From: Spiroplasma tabanidicola | GTDB taxonomy: Bacteria; Bacillota_I; Bacilli_A; Mycoplasmatales; Mycoplasmataceae | Length of the DNA: 64,000 nt | Assembly: GCF_009730595.1 (NCBI RefSeq) | Contig: NZ_CP046276.1 | Span: 1,178,001-1,242,000 of the forward strand | Direction of reading: 5' to 3' | Shown here: piece by piece, positions 23,270 through 35,328 of the stretch | Numbering within the stretch: the stretch's first letter is position 1 | Layout of the letters: each line of letters starts with the position of its first letter | The notes under the pieces: model-generated | What the model saw: only the letters and a program-made list of their open reading frames with translations | What the model was told of the DNA's origin: nothing | The model's database searches: none | Made by a program: the position numbers and the translations under genes

Positions 23270-23312
23270 AAAAAAACATATATAAAAAATTATAACAACT
23301 TTTTATATATGT
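23270..23312 (-). terminator. Terminator of the LAP3-LAP2 operon
   Basis: On the minus strand, AACATATATAAAAA pairs with TTTTTTATATATGTT, followed by TTTTT. It lies directly after the stop of aminopeptidase copy 2. Confidence 0.7.
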
Positions 23313-23317
23313 TAGTC

Positions 23318-24655
23318 TTATTTATTCAACATTTCAAATAAAGTTCTTGTCATTGGAGCAAGTCCACGTCCATCTCTATCAGCTGTTAAAGCAATGTCTA
23401 AATGAATGTAAGGTTTTTCTTCACTAAACGCATTTAAAAATGCAGCTGCAGTTGAAGAACCTGCTTCTCTAATATTTCCTGTGTTTGATAAATCTGCAAT
23501 TTTTGAGGTTTGCATTACTTTTAAATGTTCTTTAATTAAAGGTAAATTTCACACCGGTTCATTTGCATCTTTTGCAGCATTATTAAATTCTTTTAAGAAT
23601 TCTTCGTTATTAGTAAATGTTCCTGTAAATCATCTTCCTAATGAGAAAGTCATTGCTCCTGTTAAAGTTGCAACAGTTACTAATCTTTCTGCTTTCAAAT
23701 TTCTAATAGCATAAGTCATTCCATCAACTAATACTAATCTTCCCTCAGCATCTGTATTTCCAATTTCAATGGTTTGACCGTTCATTGATTTAACTACTGA
23801 TTCGGTTAAAGTCGCATGCCCACCGATTCTGTTATCTGTTAACATACCAACTGCTACAACATTACATTTTGCTTTTGCTTTTGCTAGTGCCATTACAGTT
23901 GAACTAACAATCGCACAACCTGACATATCAAACTTCATTCCCGCCAATGATGCAGAAGGTTTTAAGTTATATCCTCCTGAGTCAAATGTGATTCCTTTTC
24001 CAACATAAGCTGTTTTTGGTAAAGAACTATCAGTACAATATTCTAAAACAACAATTTGTCCTTCAACATGCGAACCGTCATTTACAGATAAGAATGAACC
24101 CATTCCCAGTTTTTCTGCTTCTGCTCTTCCCATTATACTTACTTTTAATCCCTCAATTAAGCTTGCTTTTTCTTTTATTTTGTTTGCAATTATAACTGAA
24201 GTACCAACATTTGGTGGTAAGTCTTGCAAGTCTCTTGCAAAATTTACAAATTCTAATTTAATTTCTGCTTTATTAAATTCATCTTGATATTTAGAATCAA
24301 AAATTAGATCAAATGATTTTTGTTTTGAGCCTTCTTTTTTCATTTCATATGGTTTATGGTTTAAGAATAAAAACTGCTCAACTATTGCTTGAAATGCTCC
24401 TTCTTTTTCTTCAACTATTTCTAAAAATGAATTAACGTCAACATTCAAGTCATATTTAGCTGATCCCACAATTGAGCTTACAGCATTTGCTAAACATTTA
24501 GCTTTTGCTTTTGGATCTAAACAATAATAAATTGTTTTATCTTCTGATACTAAAGTCAAAGATCCACTTTCTAATATTACTACTGGATTAACTTTTGCAT
24601 CTTTTGTTATTGCTTTAACAGTTATACTGTGTAATTTTTTATTTGTAGTTATCAT
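23318..24655 (-). CDS. Leucyl aminopeptidase, M17 family (copy 2)
   Basis: The 445-aa paralogue of copy 1 has YVGKGITFDSGGYNLKPS, MKFDMSGCAIVSS and IGNTDAEGRLVLVDGMTYA intact, so it should be a working metallopeptidase. The N-terminal 150 residues differ more from the other copies than the catalytic domain does. A GAGAGGA site precedes the ATG. It lies 18 bases after copy 3 (24674) in the same operon and ends at the hairpin at 23270. Confidence 0.92.
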
Positions 24656-24673
24656 ATATAAATTCCTCTCTTT

Positions 24674-26017
24674 TTATTTATTTAATAATTCGTACAATGA
24701 TTTTTGCATTGGCGCTAAACCTCTAGCATCAAAGTCAGCAGTTCCTGCAATATCTAAGTGAAGATATGGTTTTTCTTCACTAAACTGATTTAAAAATGCA
24801 GCAGCTGTACATGAGTATGCTCCATCTTTATTTGATAGTTCACAACTTGCAATATCTGCAATTTTTGTGAATTCAAGTGGCTCTAAATGTTCACTTAACA
24901 ACGGCATTCTTCATATTCTTTCTTGAGCTTTTAATACTCCTTGATTAAATTCTTCAAAAAATTCATCATTATTTGCAAACACTCCTGTTTGTCATTTTCC
25001 TAATGCTGAAAATATTGATCCTGTCAATGTTGCAACAGTAAATAATCTTTCTGCTTTTGCTTCTCTAATTGCATAAGTCATTCCGTCAGCAAGAACCAAT
25101 CTTCCTTCAGCATCTGTATCTGCAATTTCAACATTTAACCCATTCATTGATTTAACAATTGATTCAGGAAGTGTTGCTAATCCACCAATTTTATTATCGG
25201 TTAACATCGCAACTGATACAACGTTACATTTTGCTTTTCTTTTAGCAAGAGCCATTACAGTTGCACTTACCACTGCTGCTCCAGACATATCATATTTCAT
25301 ATTTTTTAAGTAGTTTCCAGGTTTTAAATTATATCCTCCAGAGTCAAAAGTTATTCCTTTTCCAACTAATGCTGTTTTCGGTTTACTTGAATCTCCACAA
25401 TATTCTAAAACTACAATTCTTGGATCAATATTTGATCCTGCATTAACTGCTAAAAATAAATTCATTCCATAACTTACAGCTTCTTTTTTGCCATAAACTG
25501 TTACTTTAATTTCTTTATTTTCTTTTGCTTTTTCAATAATCTTGTCAGCAATAGTTATTGATGTTCCTAAATTTGGAGGCAAATCTTGTAAATCTCTTGC
25601 AAAGTTTTGATACTCTAATTTAATTTTAGAATTTTCATAAATGTTTTCATACTGTGCTGAAAATATTAAATCATATGATTTATGTTTGGTTTCTTCTGTT
25701 TTCATTTCAATTTGCTTGTGATTTGCAAACATAAATGTTTCAACTAGTAATTGCAATACTTCTTCTTTGTTTTGATAAATTTCTACAAAAGAATCTAAAT
25801 CAACATTTAAATCCATATTATTTGATTTTACAAAATCTAAGATAAATGCCTGCATTTTAAATAAAGTCATTTTAGGGCACATACATACATATAAAGTCTT
25901 TTCTTCAGATATTAATGTAAACTCTTTATTTTCTTTAATAACAAGTGGATTTACGTCGCTCTCTTTTGTTATTGCTTTTAATGTGATATTAAAAGACTTT
26001 TGATTACATGTGATCAT
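24674..26017 (-). CDS. Leucyl aminopeptidase, M17 family (copy 3)
   Basis: The 447-aa paralogue has LVGKGITFDSGGYNLKPG and MKYDMSGAAVVSA intact. The core motif reads IADTDAEGRLVLADG: the Asn that starts the near-universal NTDAEGRL is Asp here, and the Gly before it is Ala. The Asp and Glu metal ligands remain. Activity or specificity may therefore differ from copies 1 and 2. AAAGGAG lies 8 bases before the ATG. It is first in a two-gene operon with copy 2. Confidence 0.9.
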
Positions 26018-26060
26018 TTTAAGTTCTCCTTTATTAGTGATATTATCATAATTTTATAAC

Positions 26061-26654
26061 CTAACTAATTATAAATTTATTATTACATTGCTTATTTTTA
26101 CACACTCCAAAAATATAAAGTCTGAACTTTGCCTTATTTTTATCATAAGTTAAATACGTTTTTTTTACACCATGTCCGAAATCACATCTCATTTTCATAT
26201 TAGCTAGTTTTGAATTTATATTTGTAAACTTCGAGCGAAACTGATAAATATAATAAGTTTCTTTTTTTAATCTTTTGTTTTGATCTTCTTCTTGTTTTAA
26301 AATCGCAAATCTAATATTATTTAAATCTTTTTCTTTATAGATTAGCTTTTTTGCAGCAGGTTTGCTATTTTTATAATTGTTGATGTGAGATTTTCATCTT
26401 TTTTTTATATCTTTTGATTCACCAATATAACTAAACTTTAAATTATTACCTAAATCTAAAGAAAAAATTATATATACGCCTGAAATGTTGCTATCTAGTT
26501 TTTCTAAACTTTTAACATCATAAACTTGATATTTTGTAATAACACCACTAATAGCCTTATTGCAATACTCTTGACTAATCATTTTAAATTTTTCTAGTTT
26601 AGATGTTTTTACTTTTTTTATAAGTCAAAGTTTCTTATCATAATCATTTTTCAT
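26061..26654 (-). CDS. GIY-YIG domain protein
   Basis: The 197-aa protein has SGVYIIFSLDLGNN followed by FSYIGESKDIKKRWKSH, the GIY and YIG strands plus the Arg of the GIY-YIG nuclease fold. The C-terminal part holds CDFG and CKNKQC Cys pairs, possibly a small zinc site. The start at ATG 26654 gives a basic N terminus; an internal ATG at 26582 is less likely because GAGAG lies before the first. The gene stands alone. It may be a nuclease of mobile or repair type; the role is unknown. Confidence 0.65.
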
Positions 26655-26786
26655 AAACAAGCTCTCTTAACTATCTATTTATATATATTATTTTAAATGA
26701 ATTGTAAAAAGATATTACCAACTTAAAAATCTTTTAGTTTATAAATTGTTATCATTAATTATATGAATAGAATAGGATAGATATTA

Positions 26787-27611
26787 ATGGAAAATTTAGC
26801 ATGAGCTATAGCTATAGTTTTAGCGGTTTTTATGTGAGCATCACTTTCGATGTTCCCAAACTATTATAGAAACAAAAAAGTTTATTTAACAATCCGAATT
26901 GTATTAGTAGTTTTCTTGCTTTTTACAGAAGTGCAAAGAACTGTATATTTAGGACCCATTCATCAACAAAATTATATTGAAAATAGTAATCCAACAACAT
27001 ATGTAGGACAACAATGGTATCAAAATCCGATAAATTATTTTTTATTATATTTTTGTACAATTTGCTCTTATGTAATAATAATTATCTTAATTTTTCCAAA
27101 TAAACTTTTAATGGAATGTTTTTTTCCATTTATGATAATGGGACCAGTTGTAACATTTATATTCCCAACTGAAAAACCCTTATTTTGAGACTCCAACTTC
27201 TTAAATTGATTTACATTTTTCTTTGGACACGCTTGTATTATGTTTGGTGCACTATATATGTACTTATACGGACATACAGAGTATAAATTTGGAAAACAAG
27301 CACTTCTAAAATCAATGTTAACTGGTTTAATTACTGTTACACTTGTGGAAATATATAATTTATATTTTGGAACTGATTTCATTGTTGGAGAAGTAACTGG
27401 TGCATTTGGATTAAAATGACCTAGACCTTGAGTATTGGTGTTTATTTTATCTGTGGGTAACCTTTATTTATGAATCGGATTAAGTTTAACAATATTTTTT
27501 AAACCAATATATAAAAAAGACAAAGATATGAAATTACACAATACATGATGAGAAGAATTAATAATAAAAATTAAAACAAAATATCAAAATAGAATTAAAA
27601 AAACAAATTAG
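26787..27611 (+). CDS. YwaF-like (TIGR02206-type) membrane protein
   Basis: The 274-aa product has about seven membrane segments. The central region FPTEKPLFWDSNFLNWFTFF-FGHACIMFG, the NLYFGTDF stretch and a late PRPWVL segment resemble the TIGR02206/YwaF integral membrane family common in Firmicutes and Mollicutes. That family has no firmly assigned function. Trp residues are mostly TGA. An AGGATAG site is upstream, and the strong hairpin at 27615 follows. Confidence 0.6.
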
Positions 27612-27614
27612 AAT

Positions 27615-27653
27615 AACAAAACAAAAACCCTTAAGCCTAAGGTTTTTGTTTTG
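27615..27653 (+). terminator. Terminator after the YwaF-like gene
   Basis: AACAAAACAAAAACC-CTTAAGCCTAA-GGTTTTTGTTTTGTT: 15-bp arms ending in a T-rich tail. Confidence 0.8.
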
Positions 27654-27689
27654 TTTATATACATATTTTAATAAAGTTTTTAGTTTTTT

Positions 27690-28074
27690 TAATACCAAAA
27701 AATAATTACTTTGCTTTGTGCTTCAAAATAGTTTTTTGATATGTTAGTTTCATTACCCAATAAATATAAAATAAATTTTTTAACATCAATGTCATTATAA
27801 ATACTTTTATTTAAATGGTATTGAGTTGATCTTATTTTACAAATATCTTATAGTTAGCAAGTTATAATATCATATTCTATTTTATTTTCATTATTTAATA
27901 TTAAATTGTAAAAATGATCTTATTCATATTTATCGGGTTTTTTTATCATACAATTTTGCTCTGAGCTGATTTTGACTCTTAAAAATAATTTTTGTAACTT
28001 GAAATTGATATATAAATCGAGTGTATTAATTCAAACTCTTTATTTTTGAATGTAAAAACAATACTATTATCCAT
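27690..28074 (-). pseudogene. Decayed gene of unknown family
   Basis: From ATG 28074 the frame reads MDNSIVFTFKNKEFELIHSI and then stops. Coding-like fragments continue in other frames up to a segment reading YHLNKSIYNDIDVKKFILYL and NETNISKNYFEAQSKVIIFW, ending near 27690. The stops and frame changes cannot be explained by the UGA code. I read it as a decayed gene; no family recognised. The region 27654-28676 has no intact gene. Confidence 0.4.
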
Positions 28075-28200
28075 ATTTATTTTCTTTTATCAAAACTATT
28101 TAATGCTTTACTAACGTCAGAGTATTTAAAATATGAAGTAGCTATTTTTATTTTTTATGTTAATTTCCTTATTTGATAAACAACTTTCAAATATTTTAGT

Positions 28201-28592
28201 TTAATTTAATTCAGTCAGATTAATAAGATTTCTATGTTTTAAACTTTCTATTACTTTATAAGAAACACAAATAATAACTCCCGCAATTGCTGGAAAAATT
28301 ATGCTTGATAAATATACAACCATAGATGTGTTTTGAAAAAATTTGTGAAATGTAAATGTTAGTATAACAGCTATTATCAAAATTGCTAATATTAAAATAT
28401 AAAATAATTTTAATATTAGAAAGTCAATTTAATGGGTTTATATTTTTTTTAATATTTTTGCTTTGGCAACTCTTTTTTTAAAAGATTATGTCTATATTTT
28501 TTAATTTCTTTATTTATGTCATTATTTATACCTACTATCTTGCAAAAAAATTTAAATCTAATTTCACTAATGTAATTATTATAACTATCCAT
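28201..28592 (-). pseudogene. Decayed small membrane protein gene
   Basis: ATG 28592 opens a frame MDSYNNYISEIRFKFFCKIV that ends in a stop after about 45 codons. A second frame continues with a hydrophobic segment (FLILKLFYILILAILIIAV) and another (VVYLSSIIFPAIAGVIICV), ending HRNLINLTELN at TAA 28201. At least one frameshift and two stops separate them. The original gene was probably a two-helix membrane protein of about 130 aa. Confidence 0.5.
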
Positions 28593-28676
28593 TTAACAAT
28601 AATAAAATAAGTTAATATGTACAGCTAAATAAAAACTATAGAATTATTTTTCTTAGTTAAAAAAGTTATATGTAAT

Positions 28677-29133
28677 TTATATATAAATTACTTTAAATTC
28701 TTCAAAAATAATAACCTCATTTTCGCTAAATGTTATTTGTTTTTTTTCTAAAAGCATCACTAAAAAAAGCAGTATGTTTTTTTCTTCAAGAATTTAAATC
28801 TATATCTTCCCCTTCTTTTTCGCATAAATCAAAAGTCATATCTTTAAAATATAAATAAGTAACTTTTAAGTTTTTAATTATGCATATAGGGTTATTTTTA
28901 AAATCAGTAACTATAGATATATCTCCCACTTTTGGTTTATTTTCTTTTTCTAAATCATATAAAACATCACATGATGTTGTAGCAGTTTTAATACCTCTTG
29001 CAACTAAATCACCTAATTCATCAGCCATCTCTTTTGTGTTGCCAAAATAAAATGCTTCAGTAAATTTTAAGCTCTTACTTAATTTATTTTTTTCTAAATA
29101 CTTATTTCAATAATCATTAACTTTAATACTCAT
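28677..29133 (-). pseudogene. ASCH-domain protein, frameshifted at a poly-A run
   Basis: ASCH (DUF984-type) proteins are small predicted RNA-binding proteins. The N terminus has EAFYFGNTKEMADELGDLVA and GIKTATTS, the family core, then WRKKHTAFFSDAFRKK. At a run of eight A in the coding strand (28740-28747) the frame shifts and stops at 28726 (135 aa). Removing one A continues as QITFSENEVIIFEEFKVIYI to TAA 28677, a normal 151-aa family length with its expected C terminus. It is either a real mutation, slippage-based switching or a sequencing error in the homopolymer. Confidence 0.75.
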
Positions 29134-29142
29134 ATTTTCTCC

Positions 29143-29196
29143 TAAAAAAAATCTTTTTTAAATTAAGTATTAAAACTTATTTTAAAAAAGATTTTT
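29143..29196 (-). terminator. Terminator after tuf
   Basis: AAAAATCTTTTTTAAA pairs with TTTAAAAAAGATTTTTTTT on the minus strand, with an inner AAGT..ACTT stem. It lies just downstream of the tuf stop. Confidence 0.7.
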
Positions 29197-29212
29197 GTTT
29201 TACTTGTTTTAA

Positions 29213-30400
29213 TTATTCAACGATTGAAATTACGCTTCCAGCACCAATAGTTCTTCCACCTTCACGGATTGAGAATTTAGTACCTTGTTCAACAGCAATT
29301 GGTTTAATTAGTTCAACTGTTAATTCAACATTATCCCCAGGCATAACCATATCTGTTCCTTCTGGTAATTTTACTTCACCAGTAACATCAGTTGTACGGA
29401 AGTAGAATTGTGGACGGTATTTATTAAAGAATGGTTTGTGACGTCCACCTTCTTCTTGAGTTAAAGCATAAACAGAAGCTTGTAATTTAGTATGTGGTTT
29501 AATTGTTCCTGGTTTTGCAAGAACTTGTCCACGTTCGATATCTTCTCTGTTTACCCCTCTTAATAAAGCTCCAACGTTATCTCCAGCTTCAGCAAAGTCT
29601 AGTAATTTTCTAAACATTTCTAATCCTGTAACAACAACTTTTTTGCTTTCTTCAACTAATCCAACGATTTCAACTTCTTCGTTAACTTTAACAATTCCTC
29701 TTTCAACTCTACCTGTAGCAACAGTTCCACGTCCTGTAATTGTGAAAACGTCTTCTACTGGCATTAAGAAAGTTTTATCTTTGTCACGTGTTGGAGTTGG
29801 AATGTAATCATCAACTGCGTTCATTAATTCTTCAACTTTAGCAACTCATTTAGCATCACCGTTTAAAGCTCCTAAAGCAGAACCTTTAATAACTGGTGCT
29901 CCGTCTCCATCAAAGTCATAACTTGATAATAAGTCTCTAACTTCCATTTCAACTAAGTCAATTAATTCTTCATCATCAACCATGTCACATTTGTTTAAGA
30001 ATACTACAATTGCAGGAACTCCGACTTGTCTTGATAGTAAGATGTGTTCTCTTGTTTGAGGCATAGGTCCATCAGTTGCAGCAACAACTAAGATAGCCCC
30101 ATCCATTTGTGCAGCACCTGTAATCATGTTTTTAACATAATCGGCATGCCCTGGACAGTCTACGTGTGCGTAGTGTCTTTTATCTGTTTTATATTCAACG
30201 TGAGTTGTATTAATAGTAATACCACGTTCTCTTTCTTCAGGAGCATTGTCGATGTTTGCATAATCTTTAAATTCTGCTCCTCCTTTTTCGGCTAATACTT
30301 TTGTAATAGCAGCTGTTAAAGTAGTTTTACCGTGGTCAACGTGTCCAATGGTACCAATGTTAACGTGAGGTAAACTACGGTCAAATGATTCTTTTGCCAT
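29213..30400 (-). CDS. tuf: Elongation factor Tu
   Basis: EF-Tu (395 aa) delivers aminoacyl-tRNA to the ribosome. It has G1 [10 protein letters not shown], the effector region [14 protein letters not shown]3 [12 protein letters not shown] and G4 [10 protein letters not shown]. The domain 2-3 sequence is intact through [16 protein letters not shown]. One TGA Trp occurs in [11 protein letters not shown], where a standard-code reading would split the gene. AAGGGGAG precedes the ATG. It is the last gene of the str operon, also with its own promoter candidate upstream (30448-30475). Confidence 0.98.
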
Positions 30401-30447
30401 TTTGATTTCTCCCCTTCATTTTGAATTTGCGACAAATGTCTTACTTA

Positions 30448-30475
30448 ATTGTAATTTATTTTTGTCAAAATACAA
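30448..30475 (-). promoter_or_regulatory. Candidate tuf-specific promoter
   Basis: On the minus strand TTGTAT (-35), a 16-base spacer and TACAAT (-10) lie in the 102-bp gap between fusA and tuf. The gap also holds a TTGACA hexamer with worse spacing. An extra promoter would let tuf be transcribed above the rest of the operon. Confidence 0.45.
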
Positions 30476-30502
30476 TAGTTTTTTTTATAGTAGATAAATA
30501 TT

Positions 30503-32572
30503 TTATTTACTTGCGTTTTTAATAATTTCTTCAGCGATGCTTTTTGGTGCTTCGTTGTAGTGACTGAAAATCATAGTGTAATTTCCACGTCCTTGAGTAA
30601 ATGATCTTAGTTCAGTAGCATATCCAAACATTTCTGATAATGGAACTTTTGCTTTAACTGTTTGAGCATTTCCTCTTTGTTCTGATCCTTCAATTAATCC
30701 ACGTTTTGATGAAATATTTCCCATTACATCTCCGTAATATTCATCTGGAACAGTAACTTCAACTGACATAATTGGTTCAAGTATGACAGGTTTTGTTCTT
30801 TTTGCAGATTCTTTTAAAGCCATTGAAGCTGCAATTTTATATGCCATTTCATTTGAATCGACATCATGGTATGATCCATCAACAATTGTTGCTTTAACAT
30901 CGATCATTGGATAACCAGCGATGATTCCGTTTTCTAAAGCATTAATTAATCCTACTCTTGCAGCATTAATATATTCTTTTGAAATTTTTCCTCCAACAAT
31001 TTTGTCAACTCATTCAAATCCTTTATCTGGATTTGGTTCAAATTCAATCACAACGTGACCATATTGTCCACGTCCTCCTGATTGTTTAACATATTTTCCT
31101 TCAGCTTTTGTAGCTTCTCTAATTGTTTCACGATATGAAACTTGTGGTGCTCCAACGTTTGTTTCAACTTTAAATTCACGTTTTAAACGGTCAACTATAA
31201 TGTCTAGGTGTAATTCACCCATACCAGCAATAATTGTTTGTCCAGTTTCTTCGTCTGTATAAGTTCTAAATGTTGGATCTTCTTCTGATAATTTGTTTAA
31301 TGATAACCCTAATTTTTCTTGGTCAGCTTTAGTTTTCGGTTCTAAAGCTAAGTGAATAACTGGTTCTGGGAATATCATTGATTCTAAAATAATAGGATTT
31401 TTTTCATCTGATAAAGTATCTCCAGTTGTTGTATCTTTTAAACCAACTGCAGCTGCAATATCTCCAGCATAAACTTCTTCAATCTCTTCACGATTGTTAG
31501 CATGCATTTTTAATAAACGTCCAACTCTTTCTTTTTTATCTTTAGTTGCATTTAGTACATAACTTCCTTTTGTAAGGATTCCTGAATAAACTCTAAAGAA
31601 TGTTAGTTTTCCTACAAATGGGTCTGTCATAATTTTAAATGCTAAAGCTGAGAAAGGTTCGTCATCTGATGAATGTCTTTCTGATTCAGTTCCATCTAAT
31701 AAATGTCCTTTAATTGAAGGTACATCTAAAGGTGATGGTAAGTAATCTACAACTGCATTTAATAATAATTTAACACCTTTATTTTTAAATGCACTTCCAG
31801 CTAAAACCGGAAAGAATTCTGCAGATATAACTCCTTTACGAATTGCTGATTTTAGTTCTGGAATAGTAATTTCTTGACCATCTAAAAATTTCATCATTAA
31901 TTCTTCATCGTATTCAACTGCTGCTTCAACTAATTGAGCTCTTAATGCTTCAGCTGTATCTTTTAAATCAACTGGGATTTCAATTTCTTTTGCTATTTCT
32001 TCTGCAGCACCATCAAAATGTCATGCTTTCATTTCAACTAAGTCGATGATTCCATCAAATTGATCTTCTGCTCCAATTGGTAATTGGATTGGAGCTGCTT
32101 TTGCTCCTAATCTTGTTCCAATTGTTTCTACTGAATATAAGAAGTCAGCTCCAGTTTTGTCCATTTTGTTAACAAAAACGATTCTTGGAACTTTATAAGT
32201 TGTTGCTTGTCTTCAAACCGTTTCAGTTTGCGGTTCAACTCCACTTTGTCCATCTAAAACTGCAACCGCACCATCTAAAACTCTTAATGATCTTTCAACT
32301 TCAACTGTGAAGTCAACGTGACCTGGAGTATCGATGATGTTAAAACGGTGATCAGCTCAGAATGCTGTTGTTGCAGCAGAAGTAATAGTAATTCCACGTT
32401 CTTGTTCTTGTGCCATTCAGTCCATTTGTGATTCACCTTCGTGAGTTTCACCAATTTTGTGAATTTTACCTGTATGGAATAAAATACGTTCTGTTGTAGT
32501 TGTTTTTCCAGCATCAATATGAGCCATAATACCAAAGTTACGGGTCATATCTAAACTAAATTCTCTTGCCAT
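30503..32572 (-). CDS. fusA: Elongation factor G
   Basis: EF-G (689 aa) drives ribosomal translocation. It has G1 [46 protein letters not shown] and [10 protein letters not shown]. Domains II-V run through the C-terminal [20 protein letters not shown]. Length and domain order are normal. TAGGAGA precedes the ATG. It lies 36 bases after rpsG in the str operon. Confidence 0.98.
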
Positions 32573-32608
32573 ATTTTTTTCTCCTATATATATTTAATTA
32601 ATTTGCTA

Positions 32609-33076
<468 letters not shown>

Positions 33077-33128
33077 TGAGTTGTTTTTCCTTTCATTTTA
33101 TTTAAATTGTTAATTTGTGTATACACTC

Positions 33129-33548
33129 TTATTTTTTTTCTTTTGGACGTTTTGTTCCGTATAAAGAACGACCTTGCATTCTTCCATTTACTCCAGTTGT
33201 ATCTAAAGTTCCACGGATTATGTGGTAACGTACCCCAGGTAAATCTTTTACCCTTCCACCACGAATAAGAACAACACTATGTTCTTGTAAGTTATGACCT
33301 TCTCCAGGAATATAAGCTGTTACTTCCATTCCGTTTGTTAATCTAACCCTTGCATATTTACGTAAAGCTGAGTTTGGTTTTTTAGGTGTCATTGTTGCAA
33401 CCCTTGTACAAACTCCTCTTTTTTGAGGTGAAGATATTTTAGTTACTTTTTTAAGTAATGTATTTACACCTCTATTTAAAGCTGGTGCTTTAGTTTTTCA
33501 AGTTTTTGCTTTTCTTGGTTTTCTAACTAATTGGTTTATTGTTGCCAT
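33129..33548 (-). CDS. rpsL: 30S ribosomal protein S12
   Basis: S12 (139 aa) sits at the decoding centre. It starts [20 protein letters not shown], has the segment [20 protein letters not shown] and [16 protein letters not shown], and carries PNSALRK around the streptomycin-resistance Lys. The N-terminal half is hidden if TGA is read as stop. It is first gene of the str operon, with a promoter at 33605-33632. Confidence 0.97.
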
Positions 33549-33604
33549 TTTTAGGTTTTCCTCTTTTCCACTTTACCGAGTGTATTGTTTCACACACAAA
33601 ATAT

Positions 33605-33632
33605 ATTATATAGTAAAAAGTGATACTGTATA
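33605..33632 (-). promoter_or_regulatory. str operon promoter
   Basis: On the minus strand TATACA, a 16-base spacer and TATAAT precede rpsL by about 57 bases. The region is shared with the divergent gene at 33695. Confidence 0.55.
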
Positions 33633-33694
33633 AAAATTTTTTATTATTATATATAAAAAGGTAAAATATAATAAATATAAAGGAGTACGAAATA

Positions 33695-34045
33695 ATGATA
33701 ACAAATTTATATGCAATGAGTAGTGAAAATAAAACTATTGTAATAGTTGCCTTTTCAATAATTGGTTTTATTTTATTAGTTATTATTCATGGAATTGGTA
33801 TTAACCTTTGATCTTATGCCAAAAAAAGATCACTATTTGCAACTTGTTTCTTTTGATTAACTTCTATTATAACAGTGATTGGTGGAATAACTGTTTTAGC
33901 TTTGGTTGGCATATATGGTGGTATTAGTGGCGGCGGGGGAGGAACATTAGGAGAATATAGAAGTATTATCTGATTTCCTAACCAAATTAAAAAGAGAAAT
34001 AAATTAAACAAAAAAAAGGAAGTTTTAAATGATTATGTTACTTAG
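33695..34045 (+). CDS. Small membrane protein with a Gly-rich tail, 116 aa
   Basis: Not recognised. Two membrane helices (about residues 15-40 and 47-75) are followed by GIYGGISGGGGGTLGEY and a basic C terminus (KKRNKLNKKKE). AAAGGAG lies upstream with slightly long spacing, and TATAAT-like boxes precede it. Its last 8 bases overlap the end of the convergent chitinase-like gene, so no terminator separates them. Confidence 0.6.
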
Positions 34046-35276
34046 CAAAAGTATCTCTAAATCATTTAGCAAAACTTCATTTTTTTCATGTTGTTTGACC
34101 AGCATTTTCTATTGGTCCATCATATCCATCATAATTTAATGCTCAAGTCATTAAACCTCTAATGTTAATATTATTTTGCTTTGTTAACTCATAAAATTTA
34201 TTAATAGCACCTTCATATGCAGCACCTCTTCCTGCAGGCTCATTTGTTGAGGCTCCTAAAACAAATTTATTTGGATCTATTAAATAAAATCCGTTTAAAT
34301 TACTTTTTTTAGTAGTTAAATATTTTGTCATTAAATAATAAAATATACCTCTGTTTGCATAATCATCATTTGTAATTACGCTACCATATCCTAACCCTAG
34401 TTCTGTTGCTTCTTCTTGATCAACATAAGGGCCATAAGCTCATCCATTATAACATTGAGGGTTTATTCAATCATAGTATTTATCTAATTGTTTAAAAAAT
34501 GGTATATAACTATTTCCGCTTGCTTCTGTACTTTCTTTTAAATATGGAAGTTCTGGGGCCATACTTATAAAAAAATGTTTATTTTGTTTTGCTCATTCAT
34601 TTTTTATTTCAATTAATGCTTCAGAAGTTACTTTTTGACTTGTTCTATCCGCCAAACAACTTCCTTCTCAATCTAAATCAATTCCATCTAAATCATATTC
34701 TTTAACTACATTTGAGATAGTTTGTTTTAAATCACTTTTTTGGTTTTCATTAAAACGCATTCCTTCTCCAGTTTGTCCACCCATTGAAATTAACACTTTT
34801 TTATTTTTACTATGTAAGTATTTAATTCCATTTTTAACTTCAGTAGGATTACTTGGTTGAAATATTGGCATTGCGTTTGCAGTTTGTGCATATAAAAATG
34901 ATAAATTTATTACATTATAAGAATCATCAATCTCATTAAAATTAATTTTAATTTGATAATTTCCACCTCAATCATATCAATAACCAATTAATAGTTTATT
35001 TTTTGATCAACCTTCTGGTTCTGAAGGGTTTTCGGGAACAACTGGATTTTCAGGTTCAGTTGGAGTTTGTGGATTATTTGGATTTGATCCAGGATTAGTA
35101 TTTGTTCCTGGATTGTTTGGTTCAGATGGTGTTTGTGGGTTACTTGGGTTTTCTGGTTCTTTTGGATTATCAGTAGTTGTTTGTCCGCTTGTTTCGTTGT
35201 TATTACATGCAACAACGGATAAAGAAACAGAGAATGGAACAAAAACAGAGCTTAAACTAATTAATAATTTTTTCAT
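34038..35276 (-). CDS. GH18 (chitinase-like) lipoprotein
   Basis: The 412-aa product starts with a lipoprotein signal, MKKLLISLSSVFVPFSVSLS then VVAC (lipid-modified Cys24). A Pro/Asn/Glu-rich linker (repeats of NPQTPTEPENP type) spans about residues 35-88. The GH18 domain follows, with VLISMGGQTG and the catalytic DGIDLDWEG (about residues 194-202), including the DxxDxDxE acid. It ends with the GLMTWALNYDG strand typical of family 18. It should be anchored outside the cell and hydrolyse chitin or N-acetylglucosamine chains from an insect host or food. AATTATGA spacing lacks a strong ribosome site. Confidence 0.88.
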
Positions 35277-35328
35277 AATTCACCTCAATAAATATTATTA
35301 ATAGTATAAACAATTTAAAATATATTTT

